Below, piece after piece: positions 7,533 to 14,059 of a stretch of DNA of 30,508 nt (positions within the stretch are counted from its first letter, which is position 1; every line of letters starts with the position of its first letter). The notes under the pieces were generated by a model. It was not told where the DNA came from, made no database searches, and was given only the letters and a program-made list of their open reading frames with translations. The position numbers and the translations under genes were made by a program. Source of the stretch: JAEUIA01 sp038330085. Lineage in GTDB: Bacteria; Planctomycetota; UBA1135; GCA-002686595. The stretch is taken from contig JBBQNP010000049.1 of assembly GCA_038330085.1 (NCBI GenBank), positions 1 through 30,508 on the forward strand. Reading direction: 5' to 3'.

Positions 7533-8924
7533 TCAGATGCGCTCGAAATAGCGCTGACGTTCCCAGTCCGTCACGGCCTTCCCGTACTGAGCGTCTTCGT
7601 CGCGGAAGAAGTGGACGTAGTGGTCCACGACGTCCCCGCCGAACGCAGCGCGCACGAACTTGCTGCGCTCGAAGGCGTCGGTCGCCACGCGCAGGCTTGT
7701 CGGCACCTCGGGCAGGTCCTTCGCCGAGTACATGTCGCCCGTGAACATCGGCGGCGGTTCGATCTTGTTCTCGATGCCGTCGAGACCGGACGCGATCGAC
7801 GCCGCGAACCCGAGGTAGGGATTGCAGTCGGCGCCGGGGATGCGGCACTCGATGCGCAGGCTCTGTCCGCTGCCGACGACACGGAATCCCGCCGTGCGGT
7901 TGTCGTGGCTCCAGGCCATGCGCGTCGGCGCCCACGAGCCTGCCTGGTACCGCTTGTACGAGTTCACCGTCGGTGCATAGAAGGGCATGACCTCGCCCGC
8001 GTGCGCGATCCAACCGCCGAGGAACCAGCGAAACGTATCCGAGCACTCGATGGGCGCATCTTCCGCACCGAGCTTTTTCGTGCCGGGAAACGCGCTCTTT
8101 TTGCCGTTCCACAAGCTCATGTGGATGTGACAGCTCGAGCCGGCCTGGTCCGCGGCGGGCTTGGCCATGAACGTGACGCTCATGCCGAGGGCGTCGGCGA
8201 CTTCCTTCAGGCACTGTTTGTAGATCGCGTGTCGGTCGGCCATCACGAGCGCTTCGGCGTAGCGCACGTTGAGCTCGTGCTGACCGAGGCCCCACTCGCC
8301 CTTCGAGTTTTCGACCGGCACGCCGGAGTCGCGCAGATGTCGGCGTACGGCCGCAGTGAAGGGCTCCTCGCGCGTGCCCTGCAACGCGTGGTAGTCCTCG
8401 ACGTACCATCCCGCCGCCTCGAGACCGCGCCAACCCTTCTTGGCCGCGTCACGGTACGTGTCGCGGTAGAGGTAGTACTCGAGCTCGCTCGCCGTCTGCG
8501 CGATGAAGCCGGCCTTGGCGAGCTTGTCGAGCTGCGCGCGCAAGATCGAGCGCGGCGCAACGGTCACGCGTTCCTTGGTCTTGACGTCGTGCACGTCGCA
8601 CAGAACGAGTGCGGTCTTCGGCAGCCACGTCGCGAGCCGCAACGTCTCGAGGTCCGGAACGAGCTGGAAGTCGCCGTACCCGCGTTCCCAACTCGTGAAG
8701 CGATATCCCGCGACCGGGTTCATCTCCATGTCGACGGTCAACAAGTAATCGCACGCGTTCGTGCCGTGCTCGACGCCCTCGTCGAGGAAGAACTCCGCGT
8801 CGAAGCGCTTGCCCATGAAGCGCCCGTAGTGATCCGTGAACACGACGACGACGGTCTCGACGTCGCCGGCCTTCACGCGCGCCTCGAGCTCGGTGCGCGT
8901 CAGCAGTCCTCGTACGCTGGTCAT
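7533..8924 (-). CDS. Glutamine synthetase family protein (possible gamma-glutamyl-polyamine/amine ligase)
   Basis: 463 aa, ATG start. The beta-grasp N-terminal domain (about 10-110) is followed by the catalytic domain with the family's metal and ATP motifs: ASELEYYL, GLGQHELNVRY, the ATP/glutamate-site motif SSCHIHMSLWNG, and the Arg-containing RIECRIPGADCNPYLGFAA. The enzyme joins ammonia or an amine to the gamma-carboxyl of glutamate with ATP. The length and the CHIHMS and GADCNPY variants resemble GS-like ligases of amine catabolism (PuuA/GlnA3-type) more than housekeeping GlnA, and I see no adenylylation-site tyrosine motif. An SDR lies downstream and a peroxiredoxin upstream. An 8-bp palindrome sits 2 nt before the start codon on the mRNA. 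Confidence 0.88.
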   Translation of the reverse strand: MTSVRGLLTRTELEARVKAGDVETVVVVFTDHYGRFMGKRFDAEFFLDEGVEHGTNACDYLLTVDMEMNPVAGYRFTSWERGYGDFQLVPDLETLRLATWLPKTALVLCDVHDVKTKERVTVAPRSILRAQLDKLAKAGFIAQTASELEYYLYRDTYRDAAKKGWRGLEAAGWYVEDYHALQGTREEPFTAAVRRHLRDSGVPVENSKGEWGLGQHELNVRYAEALVMADRHAIYKQCLKEVADALGMSVTFMAKPAADQAGSSCHIHMSLWNGKKSAFPGTKKLGAEDAPIECSDTFRWFLGGWIAHAGEVMPFYAPTVNSYKRYQAGSWAPTRMAWSHDNRTAGFRVVGSGQSLRIECRIPGADCNPYLGFAASIASGLDGIENKIEPPPMFTGDMYSAKDLPEVPTSLRVATDAFERSKFVRAAFGGDVVDHYVHFFRDEDAQYGKAVTDWERQRYFERI

Positions 8925-8926
8925 GA

Positions 8927-8947
8927 TCGTCCGCGTCGTGCGGACGA
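8927..8947 (-). promoter_or_regulatory. 8-bp palindrome immediately upstream of the glutamine-synthetase-family start
   Basis: TCGTCCGC-GTCGT-GCGGACGA is a perfect 8-bp inverted repeat with a 5-nt loop. On the minus-strand transcript it ends 2 nt before the ATG at 8924 and includes the only GGA that could act as a ribosome binding site. It could be a protein operator, a translation-blocking hairpin, or the end of the upstream peroxiredoxin transcript; it has no U-run. Confidence 0.4.
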
Positions 8948-9012
8948 GCGACGAGCCTAGTCAGGCGCGCGCTCCGAGAAAAGATCTGTCCTTTGTGGAA
9001 CTTCCCGCTGAA

Positions 9013-9465
9013 TCACTTCAGCTTCTTCAGGGCTTCCGTGACTTCGTTCCAATTGCGCTCGTCGCCCGTCTTCTCCTGGACGCCGACCCACGCGACCTTG
9101 CCGGTCTTGTCGACGATCACCGTCGCGCGATGGCTGATGAAACCGGCGGGGTGAACGAGGCCGTACTCCTTCGTCACGTCGAGCTTCGGATCGGCGAGCA
9201 GGTCGTGCTTGATCTTTTTCGCGTCCTTCCAGGCCTTGTGCGACCACGTCGAGTCGCGGCTGATGCCGACGACGACGGTGCCCGGCGGTGCTTCTAGCGG
9301 CTTCGCGCTGACCTTGCAGTTCTCCTTCTCGCACGTCGGGCTCCAGTCGAGCGGGTACCACATCAGCACCACGTTCTTGCCCTTCTGATCGGAGAGCTTC
9401 CAGTCCTTCTCGTCCTGGGTCTTCAGCGTGAAATCGGGCGCGGTCGTTCCAATGTCGATCGGCAT
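9013..9465 (-). CDS. Peroxiredoxin, PrxQ/BCP-like
   Basis: 150 aa from the ATG at 9465, chosen because GGGAG lies 8 nt upstream; the frame is open further but the extension is not family-like. Thioredoxin fold with APDFTL near the N-terminus and the active site WYPLDWSPTCEKENC. Cys45 is the peroxidatic Cys and Cys50 sits five residues on. This is the CX4C spacing and numbering of bacterioferritin comigratory protein, which makes an intramolecular disulfide likely. The usual Thr of PxxxTxxC is Ser here. It reduces hydroperoxides with electrons from thioredoxin or a similar donor. The later VVGISRDS and HRATVIVDKTGKV segments are also typical. Confidence 0.9.
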   Translation of the reverse strand: MPIDIGTTAPDFTLKTQDEKDWKLSDQKGKNVVLMWYPLDWSPTCEKENCKVSAKPLEAPPGTVVVGISRDSTWSHKAWKDAKKIKHDLLADPKLDVTKEYGLVHPAGFISHRATVIVDKTGKVAWVGVQEKTGDERNWNEVTEALKKLK

Positions 9466-9473
9466 GGCGATGT

Positions 9474-9478
9474 CTCCC
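9474..9478 (-). promoter_or_regulatory. Ribosome binding site of the peroxiredoxin gene
   Basis: On the minus strand GGGAG precedes the ATG at 9465 by 8 nt. This settles the start against longer in-frame options. Confidence 0.6.
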
Positions 9479-9535
9479 AAGGTGTTGCGGGATGTCGAGG
9501 CGCGGATTGTAGCGCCGGCAACAGTCAGCACAGCG

Positions 9536-10261
9536 CTATCCCGGAGAGAGCTTCGCGCGCATGCGGTGAAAGCGCGCGTGGTGCCACGACATAGCAACAC
9601 CTGTGAGCACGTAAGCGAAACCAGGCAACGCCACCCAGATCGATTGGGCGTCCACCAAGAAAAATGTCAGGAACACCGAAAACGTCGCTACCGCCGCATG
9701 AATCGCATGCACCCCGATGGCCCGGCGCGTCTCGAGCACCTCGACTGTGTCCAGTTCGAGTTCGTCCTTCATCCGCAACGCCTTGCGATTGAGCGCCCAG
9801 AGGATGGCGTTGAGCGCACCGAAGCCGACGCCGTAGATCTGGAAACACGTCTGCAGGTCGGCGCTGCTCGTCAACTCGATCTCCATCGGGACCCACCTGC
9901 GGGTGAAGAAGTGCATTGCACCTCCAAACACGATGCGCAGCGGATAGATCCAAACCAGCATCACGAACACGAAGAGCAGGCTGAGACAGGCCGTGTTGCC
10001 CGTCTCGATCCCGAACCGGCGGCTCCACTGGTTGTGCGCCCACCACAACATCATGAGCAAGAGGAAGCACACGCCGAACGTCGGTACGCGATGCAGGGCA
10101 GCGATCAACTCCGGCATGCTCGACGGCATCGATCCGGCCGAGATCACCAGCATCGTGACCCCGAACGCGAACGCTGCGTCGACGAACGTCTCCAGCCGCG
10201 ACACCGACGTGCCGCGCAGGCGGAACCCATCTCGCACGGGCAGGCCGGGGTCGAGCGCCAT
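9536..10261 (-). CDS. TMEM175-family (DUF1211) potassium-channel-like membrane protein
   Basis: 241 aa from the ATG at 10261. The N-terminal signature RLETFVDAAFAFGVTMLVIS matches the TMEM175/DUF1211 motif R-x-x-x-F-S-D-x-x-F-A at the start of helix 1, with the usual FSD replaced by FVD (residues 26-28). Six hydrophobic segments follow, including FGVCFLLLMMLWWAHNQWSRRF, a typical helix 3/loop for the family. Bacterial members are single six-helix units that assemble as tetramers and conduct K+ without a TVGYG filter; here, function is by homology only. The gene is divergent from the CysQ-like gene, with 109 bp between starts. Confidence 0.8.
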   Translation of the reverse strand: MALDPGLPVRDGFRLRGTSVSRLETFVDAAFAFGVTMLVISAGSMPSSMPELIAALHRVPTFGVCFLLLMMLWWAHNQWSRRFGIETGNTACLSLLFVFVMLVWIYPLRIVFGGAMHFFTRRWVPMEIELTSSADLQTCFQIYGVGFGALNAILWALNRKALRMKDELELDTVEVLETRRAIGVHAIHAAVATFSVFLTFFLVDAQSIWVALPGFAYVLTGVAMSWHHARFHRMRAKLSPG

Positions 10262-10355
10262 CGTGCGAGTTCTACCATCCGGCCGCGCCACCGCTGAACT
10301 CGACCGCGATCGTGACGACCAACACGCGAGCACGCTTGACATTGCCCTCGTATTC

Positions 10356-10360
10356 GAGGA
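10356..10360 (+). promoter_or_regulatory. Ribosome binding site for the GTG start at 10371
   Basis: GAGGA lies 10 nt before the GTG. It supports a GTG start rather than the open frame extending upstream into the divergent gene. Confidence 0.5.
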
Positions 10361-10370
10361 TGAACCGCAT

Positions 10371-11198
10371 GTGCACACATCGGACCCCGCCGCCGACGTG
10401 AGGAGAGACCTCGAGTTCGCGATCGAAGCCGCCGAGCTGACCGGCGCACGCGCGCTCGCCCTGCGTGCTTCTGGTCGCTGGAAGGACACGGGGCAGATGG
10501 CGGACATCGGCGACCAGGCCGCCGACGGTTTCGTGCAGGGTTTCGTGCGCGGACGCCATCCCGACGACGGACTCTTGAGCGAAGAGACGGCCGACTCGTC
10601 GCGACGTCTGTCGATCGCACGCACGTGGATCATCGATCCGCTCGACGGCACGCGCGAGTACAGCCAGTTGCGCGAAGACTGGGCCGTCCACATCGGCCTC
10701 GTCGTCAACGGACGTTGTCACCTCGGTGCGCTCGCGTTGCCAGCGCGCGGAAAGTTGTTGTGGGGCGCGTGCGGCGCAGGCGGGCCCGTGTTCGGAATGA
10801 AGGGTCCGGGCACTCTCGTGCGCGGCGATACGCCCGTCCCCGATCGACCGCGCATCGCAGTGAGCCGCAGCCACACGCCGTCCTGGATGCCGCGCTTCGC
10901 CGAACTCATGGGCGCGGACCTCGTGCACTCGGGCAGCGTCGGCAACAAGGTCGGCATGCTCTTGCTCGGCGAAGCGGACATCTACGCGCATCGCAAGGGA
11001 CTCAACCAGTGGGACACGTGCGCGCCCGAGTGCGTCGCGCGCGCGCTCGGCTGGAGCGTGTCACGCCTCGACGGCACCGACATCGCCTACAACGTCCCCG
11101 ACCCGCACGTCGATCAGTTCATGATGTGCCGGCCCGCGCAGCGCGAGCGCGTGCTCGCGGCATTGCGCGAAGCGGGCGTCGTGCCCACGAAGACGTAG
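10371..11198 (+). CDS. Inositol-monophosphatase-family phosphatase, CysQ-like
   Basis: 275 aa from a GTG preceded by GAGGA. Metal-site motifs of the lithium-sensitive phosphatase superfamily are present: SEE (Glu71-Glu72), WIIDPLDGTREY (Asp89 and Asp92), and a C-terminal NQWDTCAPE whose Asp completes the site. DPLDGT-[RK]-E-[FY] and the SEWDT-like end are closest to CysQ, the 3'(2'),5'-bisphosphate nucleotidase that removes pAp made in sulfate assimilation. Other IMPase substrates (inositol phosphate, fructose bisphosphate) cannot be excluded. The protein is soluble. The stop is followed at once by two overlapping hairpins, a likely transcript end. Confidence 0.85.
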   Translation: MHTSDPAADVRRDLEFAIEAAELTGARALALRASGRWKDTGQMADIGDQAADGFVQGFVRGRHPDDGLLSEETADSSRRLSIARTWIIDPLDGTREYSQLREDWAVHIGLVVNGRCHLGALALPARGKLLWGACGAGGPVFGMKGPGTLVRGDTPVPDRPRIAVSRSHTPSWMPRFAELMGADLVHSGSVGNKVGMLLLGEADIYAHRKGLNQWDTCAPECVARALGWSVSRLDGTDIAYNVPDPHVDQFMMCRPAQRERVLAALREAGVVPTKT

Positions 11199-11226
11199 TC
11201 CAGCTTCTGGACGGTCGTGGACCGTC
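11199..11226 (+). terminator. Tandem overlapping hairpins after the CysQ-like gene
   Basis: TCCAG-CTT-CTGGA (11199-11211) begins directly after the stop. It overlaps GACGGTC-GTG-GACCGTC (11210-11226), a perfect 7-bp stem with a triloop. The two are mutually exclusive foldings. No T-run follows, so termination may be weak or Rho-assisted. Confidence 0.45.
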
Positions 11227-11357
11227 GCCTTCGAGCCTGACGGCAGGGATCCGAGAGCCTTTCCGAACCAGGGATGGCCGCATTCCGTTCGCGAATTGCG
11301 GTCTCGCGCCGGGAGTGCACTCGGAGCTCGCCTCCTCGACTCCAACCCGCTGATTTC

Positions 11358-11391
11358 TTGAAGGAGCGCGACGCCCGACTGCGCATGAACT
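11358..11391 (+). promoter_or_regulatory. Shared bipartite element, copy 1 (before the SBBP-propeller gene)
   Basis: TTGAAGG, 14 nt, then CTGCGCATGAACT, ending 82 nt before the ATG at 11474. The same two blocks at identical 14-nt spacing recur at 19304-19337 and 23432-23465. The arrangement resembles a -35/-10 promoter, although the second block is not a canonical -10. The surrounding 11227-11473 stretch has no gene I can support; it also holds the palindrome GAGTGCACTC at 11313-11322. Confidence 0.55.
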
Positions 11392-11463
11392 CGCGGACCC
11401 TCACCGGAACTGCGCACTCGTTCGCGATCCGGGAAGTCCGAAACACTCGCGACGACCCGCGAT

Positions 11464-11468
11464 GAGGA
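11464..11468 (+). promoter_or_regulatory. Ribosome binding site deciding the SBBP protein start
   Basis: GAGGA ends 5 nt before the ATG at 11474. It overlaps an in-frame ATG at 11462 that would otherwise add four residues (MRTA). Confidence 0.6.
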
Positions 11469-11473
11469 CTGCC

Positions 11474-13981
11474 ATGCGCCTTTCGATCCTCTGCTTGACC
11501 CTTTCCGCGACCGCCTCGATCTGCAGCGCGGGCGGACCGACATCGACCCCGCGCGACACGATCTCGGCGACGCCCTTGGCCTTCGTGCCCGGGAATGTCG
11601 ACGGAGCGTTTGCGTGTCAAGGCCTCGACTACGGGCTCTTCATCGAGTCTCCCGCGGCGACTTTGGTCCTGCGCGGCAGGCCCGGATCCAGCGCCGACGC
11701 CGGCATCCGGTTCGTACCGCTCGAAACCTTGCTGGGTGTCGTCGCCGTTCCTGAACAAGAGCTCGAGGCGGTGACCAACGTGTACCGCGGACAAGATCCC
11801 GCGAGTTGGCGCGTCGACGTGCCCAACTACGAGCGCGTGCGTTGCGCGCAGGTCTACGCCGGCATCGATCTCGTCTACTACGGCAAACAAGGTGAGCTCG
11901 AGTACGACTTCGTCCTCGCGCCTCATGCCGATCCGTGCGCGATCGCGTTCACGCTCGAGGGTGGCCACTCGGTGCGTCTCGACGAACATGGCGACTTGAT
12001 CGTGGCGACCTCGGCGGGCGATCTCGTGCAGCGCGCGCCGGTTGCCTACCAGGTCGTGGATGGCCGGCACGTCGTCGTCGATGCCGCCTACGAGCTCGAA
12101 GCAACCACCGTCCGCTTCTGCGTCGGCAAGTACGACGCCACGCTGCCGCTCGTCATCGATCCGGTCGTGATCTTCTCGACGTTCCTCGGTGGAAGCGGCG
12201 CCGACCAGGCCTGGGACTTCGACGTCGATTCGGCCGGGAACTACTGGATCGCCGGCTACACGGCCTCGACGAACTTTCCGCGCACGACGCCCGGCGCGTT
12301 GAACGGTTTCTGGGACATGTTCGTCGCCAAGTTCGATCCGACCGGCGCGCACTTGCTCTTCTCGACGCTCCTCAGCGCGACTGGATCGGGAACGAGCATC
12401 ACCGAATTCGCCACCGGCATCGCGTGTGACTTGTCCGGCAACGCGGTCGTCACAGGACGCACGAACGCGATCGACTTCCCGATGCTGAACGCGCGCCAAC
12501 CGCTGAACGCGGGCAACACGGACGCGGTCGTCGTGAAGCTCGACCCGCTGGGACAGTTGATCTTCTCGACCTATCACGGCGGCAGCGGCAATGAGAACGG
12601 GCGCTACGACAGCATCTCGCGCTGCGGCCGCGTTGCGGTGGACGAAACCGGATCGATCTATGTCGCCGGTTCCTCGAACTCGATCGACTTCCCGCTCGCG
12701 AACGCGCTCGACCCGATCGTTTCGGGGCCCAACTGTGTCGGCGGATGCTCGGACATGTTCCTCACGAAGTTCACGCCGGACGGACAGACGCTCGTGTTCT
12801 CGACCTTCATCGGCGATGCACTCCCGGAGGAACCGGTCGGCATCGAAGTCGATGCGAACCACGACATCTATCTGGGCGGGAACAACGATGCGATCCTGCT
12901 GCACAAGATCTCGGCCGATGGACAGACGCTGCTCTGGTCGCGCGCGATCAACCACGGACCCGGCGGTGGACATTCGCAGCTCATCGCCTTCGACGTTGAT
13001 TCGAGCGGTCAGATCGTCCTGACCGGCCTGACTTCGTCCGGTGCGTTCCCGACAACGCCCGGGACATGGCGCCCGACCTACACGGGTTGTTTCAGCGGCA
13101 CGTGCGAGGAAGCGTTCGTCACGATCCTGGCCCCGAACAACGGTCCGATCCTCGCTTCGACGTACGTGGGCGAGCCGACCTACAACGAAGCGGGCACCGC
13201 GATCCGCTTCGATCACAACGGCGACGTGGTATTCGCGCTGCGCTCGCGCCGTGATTCAGGCGCATGGTTTGGCGAAGTGTGGAAGTTCGACGCGTCGTTG
13301 TCTCAGCGGCTCGCGCTCGTGCTGATGTGTGGCTCCGGCGAAGCGACAGACGTGCTCGTCGACTCCGTGAACAATGTGACGGTCGTGGGCTGGGTGTGGA
13401 ACGGTTCGTCGCCGGCACCGACACCCGGCGCGTTCCAGACGACGCACGGCGGCAACATCGACGTGTTCTTGTCCAAGTTCGACATGCAGAGCCCGCCTCC
13501 CTCGACTCCTTTCCTGACCGTGTGCGCCGGCGACGGGTCAGGCAGCGCTTGTCCTTGCGGCAACGCGTCGGCGGCTGGATCGGGAACGGGCTGTCTCAAC
13601 TCGCTCGGCCTCGGTGCGCGCCTCGCTTCGACTGGCATCGCGAGCTTGTCGGGTGACACGCTCGTGCTCCACGGAAGCGGAATGCCGAACAGTTCCGCGC
13701 TCTACTTCCAAGGCACGACTTCGCTCGCGAGTGGAGCAGGCGCTGCATTCGGAGACGGATTGCGCTGTGCCGGCGGGTCGATCGCTCGCCTGAGCCCGAA
13801 GAACAACGCGAACGGTCAGTCGAGCTACCCCGGTGCAGGTGAGCTTTCGATCTCGTCACGCGCCGCGATCACGTCAACGGGACCGCGTGTCTACCAGGTT
13901 TGGTATCGCAACGCGGTTGCGTTCTGCACGCCCTCCACGTTCAACCTCACGAACGGCGGAGAGATCGTGTGGCAGCCCTGA
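11474..13981 (+). CDS. Secreted DUF7948/SBBP beta-propeller protein with Cys-rich C-terminal domain
   Basis: 835 aa. A signal peptide (MRLSILCLTLSATASICSA) is followed by a DUF7948-like beta domain (about 30-230), recognised by YAGIDLVYYG, LEYDFVLAP and LPLVIDPVVIFSTFLGGSG. Next come seven SBBP-type repeats (about 230-675), each built as L-x-F-S-T-x-L/Y-x-G ... D-x-x-G-x-x-x-x-x-G-x-T ... F-P. I count seven, which fits one closed seven-bladed propeller. The last ~155 residues are the domain shared with the genes at 20451 and 23530: six conserved Cys, CPCGN, MPNSSALYFQGT, FGDGLRCAGG, VYQVWYRN, FCTPSTFNLTNG. No catalytic residues are evident, so the protein is likely structural or adhesive at the cell surface (inference). 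It is a single-gene unit behind the shared element at 11358. Confidence 0.85.
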   Translation: MRLSILCLTLSATASICSAGGPTSTPRDTISATPLAFVPGNVDGAFACQGLDYGLFIESPAATLVLRGRPGSSADAGIRFVPLETLLGVVAVPEQELEAVTNVYRGQDPASWRVDVPNYERVRCAQVYAGIDLVYYGKQGELEYDFVLAPHADPCAIAFTLEGGHSVRLDEHGDLIVATSAGDLVQRAPVAYQVVDGRHVVVDAAYELEATTVRFCVGKYDATLPLVIDPVVIFSTFLGGSGADQAWDFDVDSAGNYWIAGYTASTNFPRTTPGALNGFWDMFVAKFDPTGAHLLFSTLLSATGSGTSITEFATGIACDLSGNAVVTGRTNAIDFPMLNARQPLNAGNTDAVVVKLDPLGQLIFSTYHGGSGNENGRYDSISRCGRVAVDETGSIYVAGSSNSIDFPLANALDPIVSGPNCVGGCSDMFLTKFTPDGQTLVFSTFIGDALPEEPVGIEVDANHDIYLGGNNDAILLHKISADGQTLLWSRAINHGPGGGHSQLIAFDVDSSGQIVLTGLTSSGAFPTTPGTWRPTYTGCFSGTCEEAFVTILAPNNGPILASTYVGEPTYNEAGTAIRFDHNGDVVFALRSRRDSGAWFGEVWKFDASLSQRLALVLMCGSGEATDVLVDSVNNVTVVGWVWNGSSPAPTPGAFQTTHGGNIDVFLSKFDMQSPPPSTPFLTVCAGDGSGSACPCGNASAAGSGTGCLNSLGLGARLASTGIASLSGDTLVLHGSGMPNSSALYFQGTTSLASGAGAAFGDGLRCAGGSIARLSPKNNANGQSSYPGAGELSISSRAAITSTGPRVYQVWYRNAVAFCTPSTFNLTNGGEIVWQP
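13511..13981 (+). repeat. Coding repeat: Cys-rich C-terminal domain, copy 1
   Basis: This segment encodes the last 156 residues of the SBBP protein. It shares long near-identical DNA tracts with 22788-23252 and 25891-26358, for example TCCACGTTCAACCTCACGAA at the 3' end, which makes it a dispersed coding repeat. Confidence 0.75.
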
Positions 13982-14025
13982 TGACTTGGACCGGATGAAG
14001 CGGCCATCTCATTGAGGACACTCAC

Positions 14026-14054
14026 CGCGCCGTCGGCATCTTCCCGTCGGCGCG
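14026..14054. terminator. Stem-loop between convergent genes
   Basis: CGCGCCG (14026-14032) pairs perfectly with CGGCGCG (14048-14054) around a 15-nt loop. It sits in the 78-bp gap between the stops of the SBBP gene and the kinase gene. It could end transcription from either side; no T-run is present. Confidence 0.35.
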
Positions 14055-14059
14055 ATCGT

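Noticed and set aside
6336..8960. An 874-codon plus-strand open frame opposite the SDR and glutamine-synthetase-family genes
   Set aside because: Low-complexity Arg/His/Val-rich product and no motif; the minus-strand genes there are certain.
11114..13216. A 700-codon minus-strand open frame opposite the SBBP gene
   Set aside because: Compositional shadow; the plus-strand frame carries signal peptide, repeats and the shared C-terminal domain.
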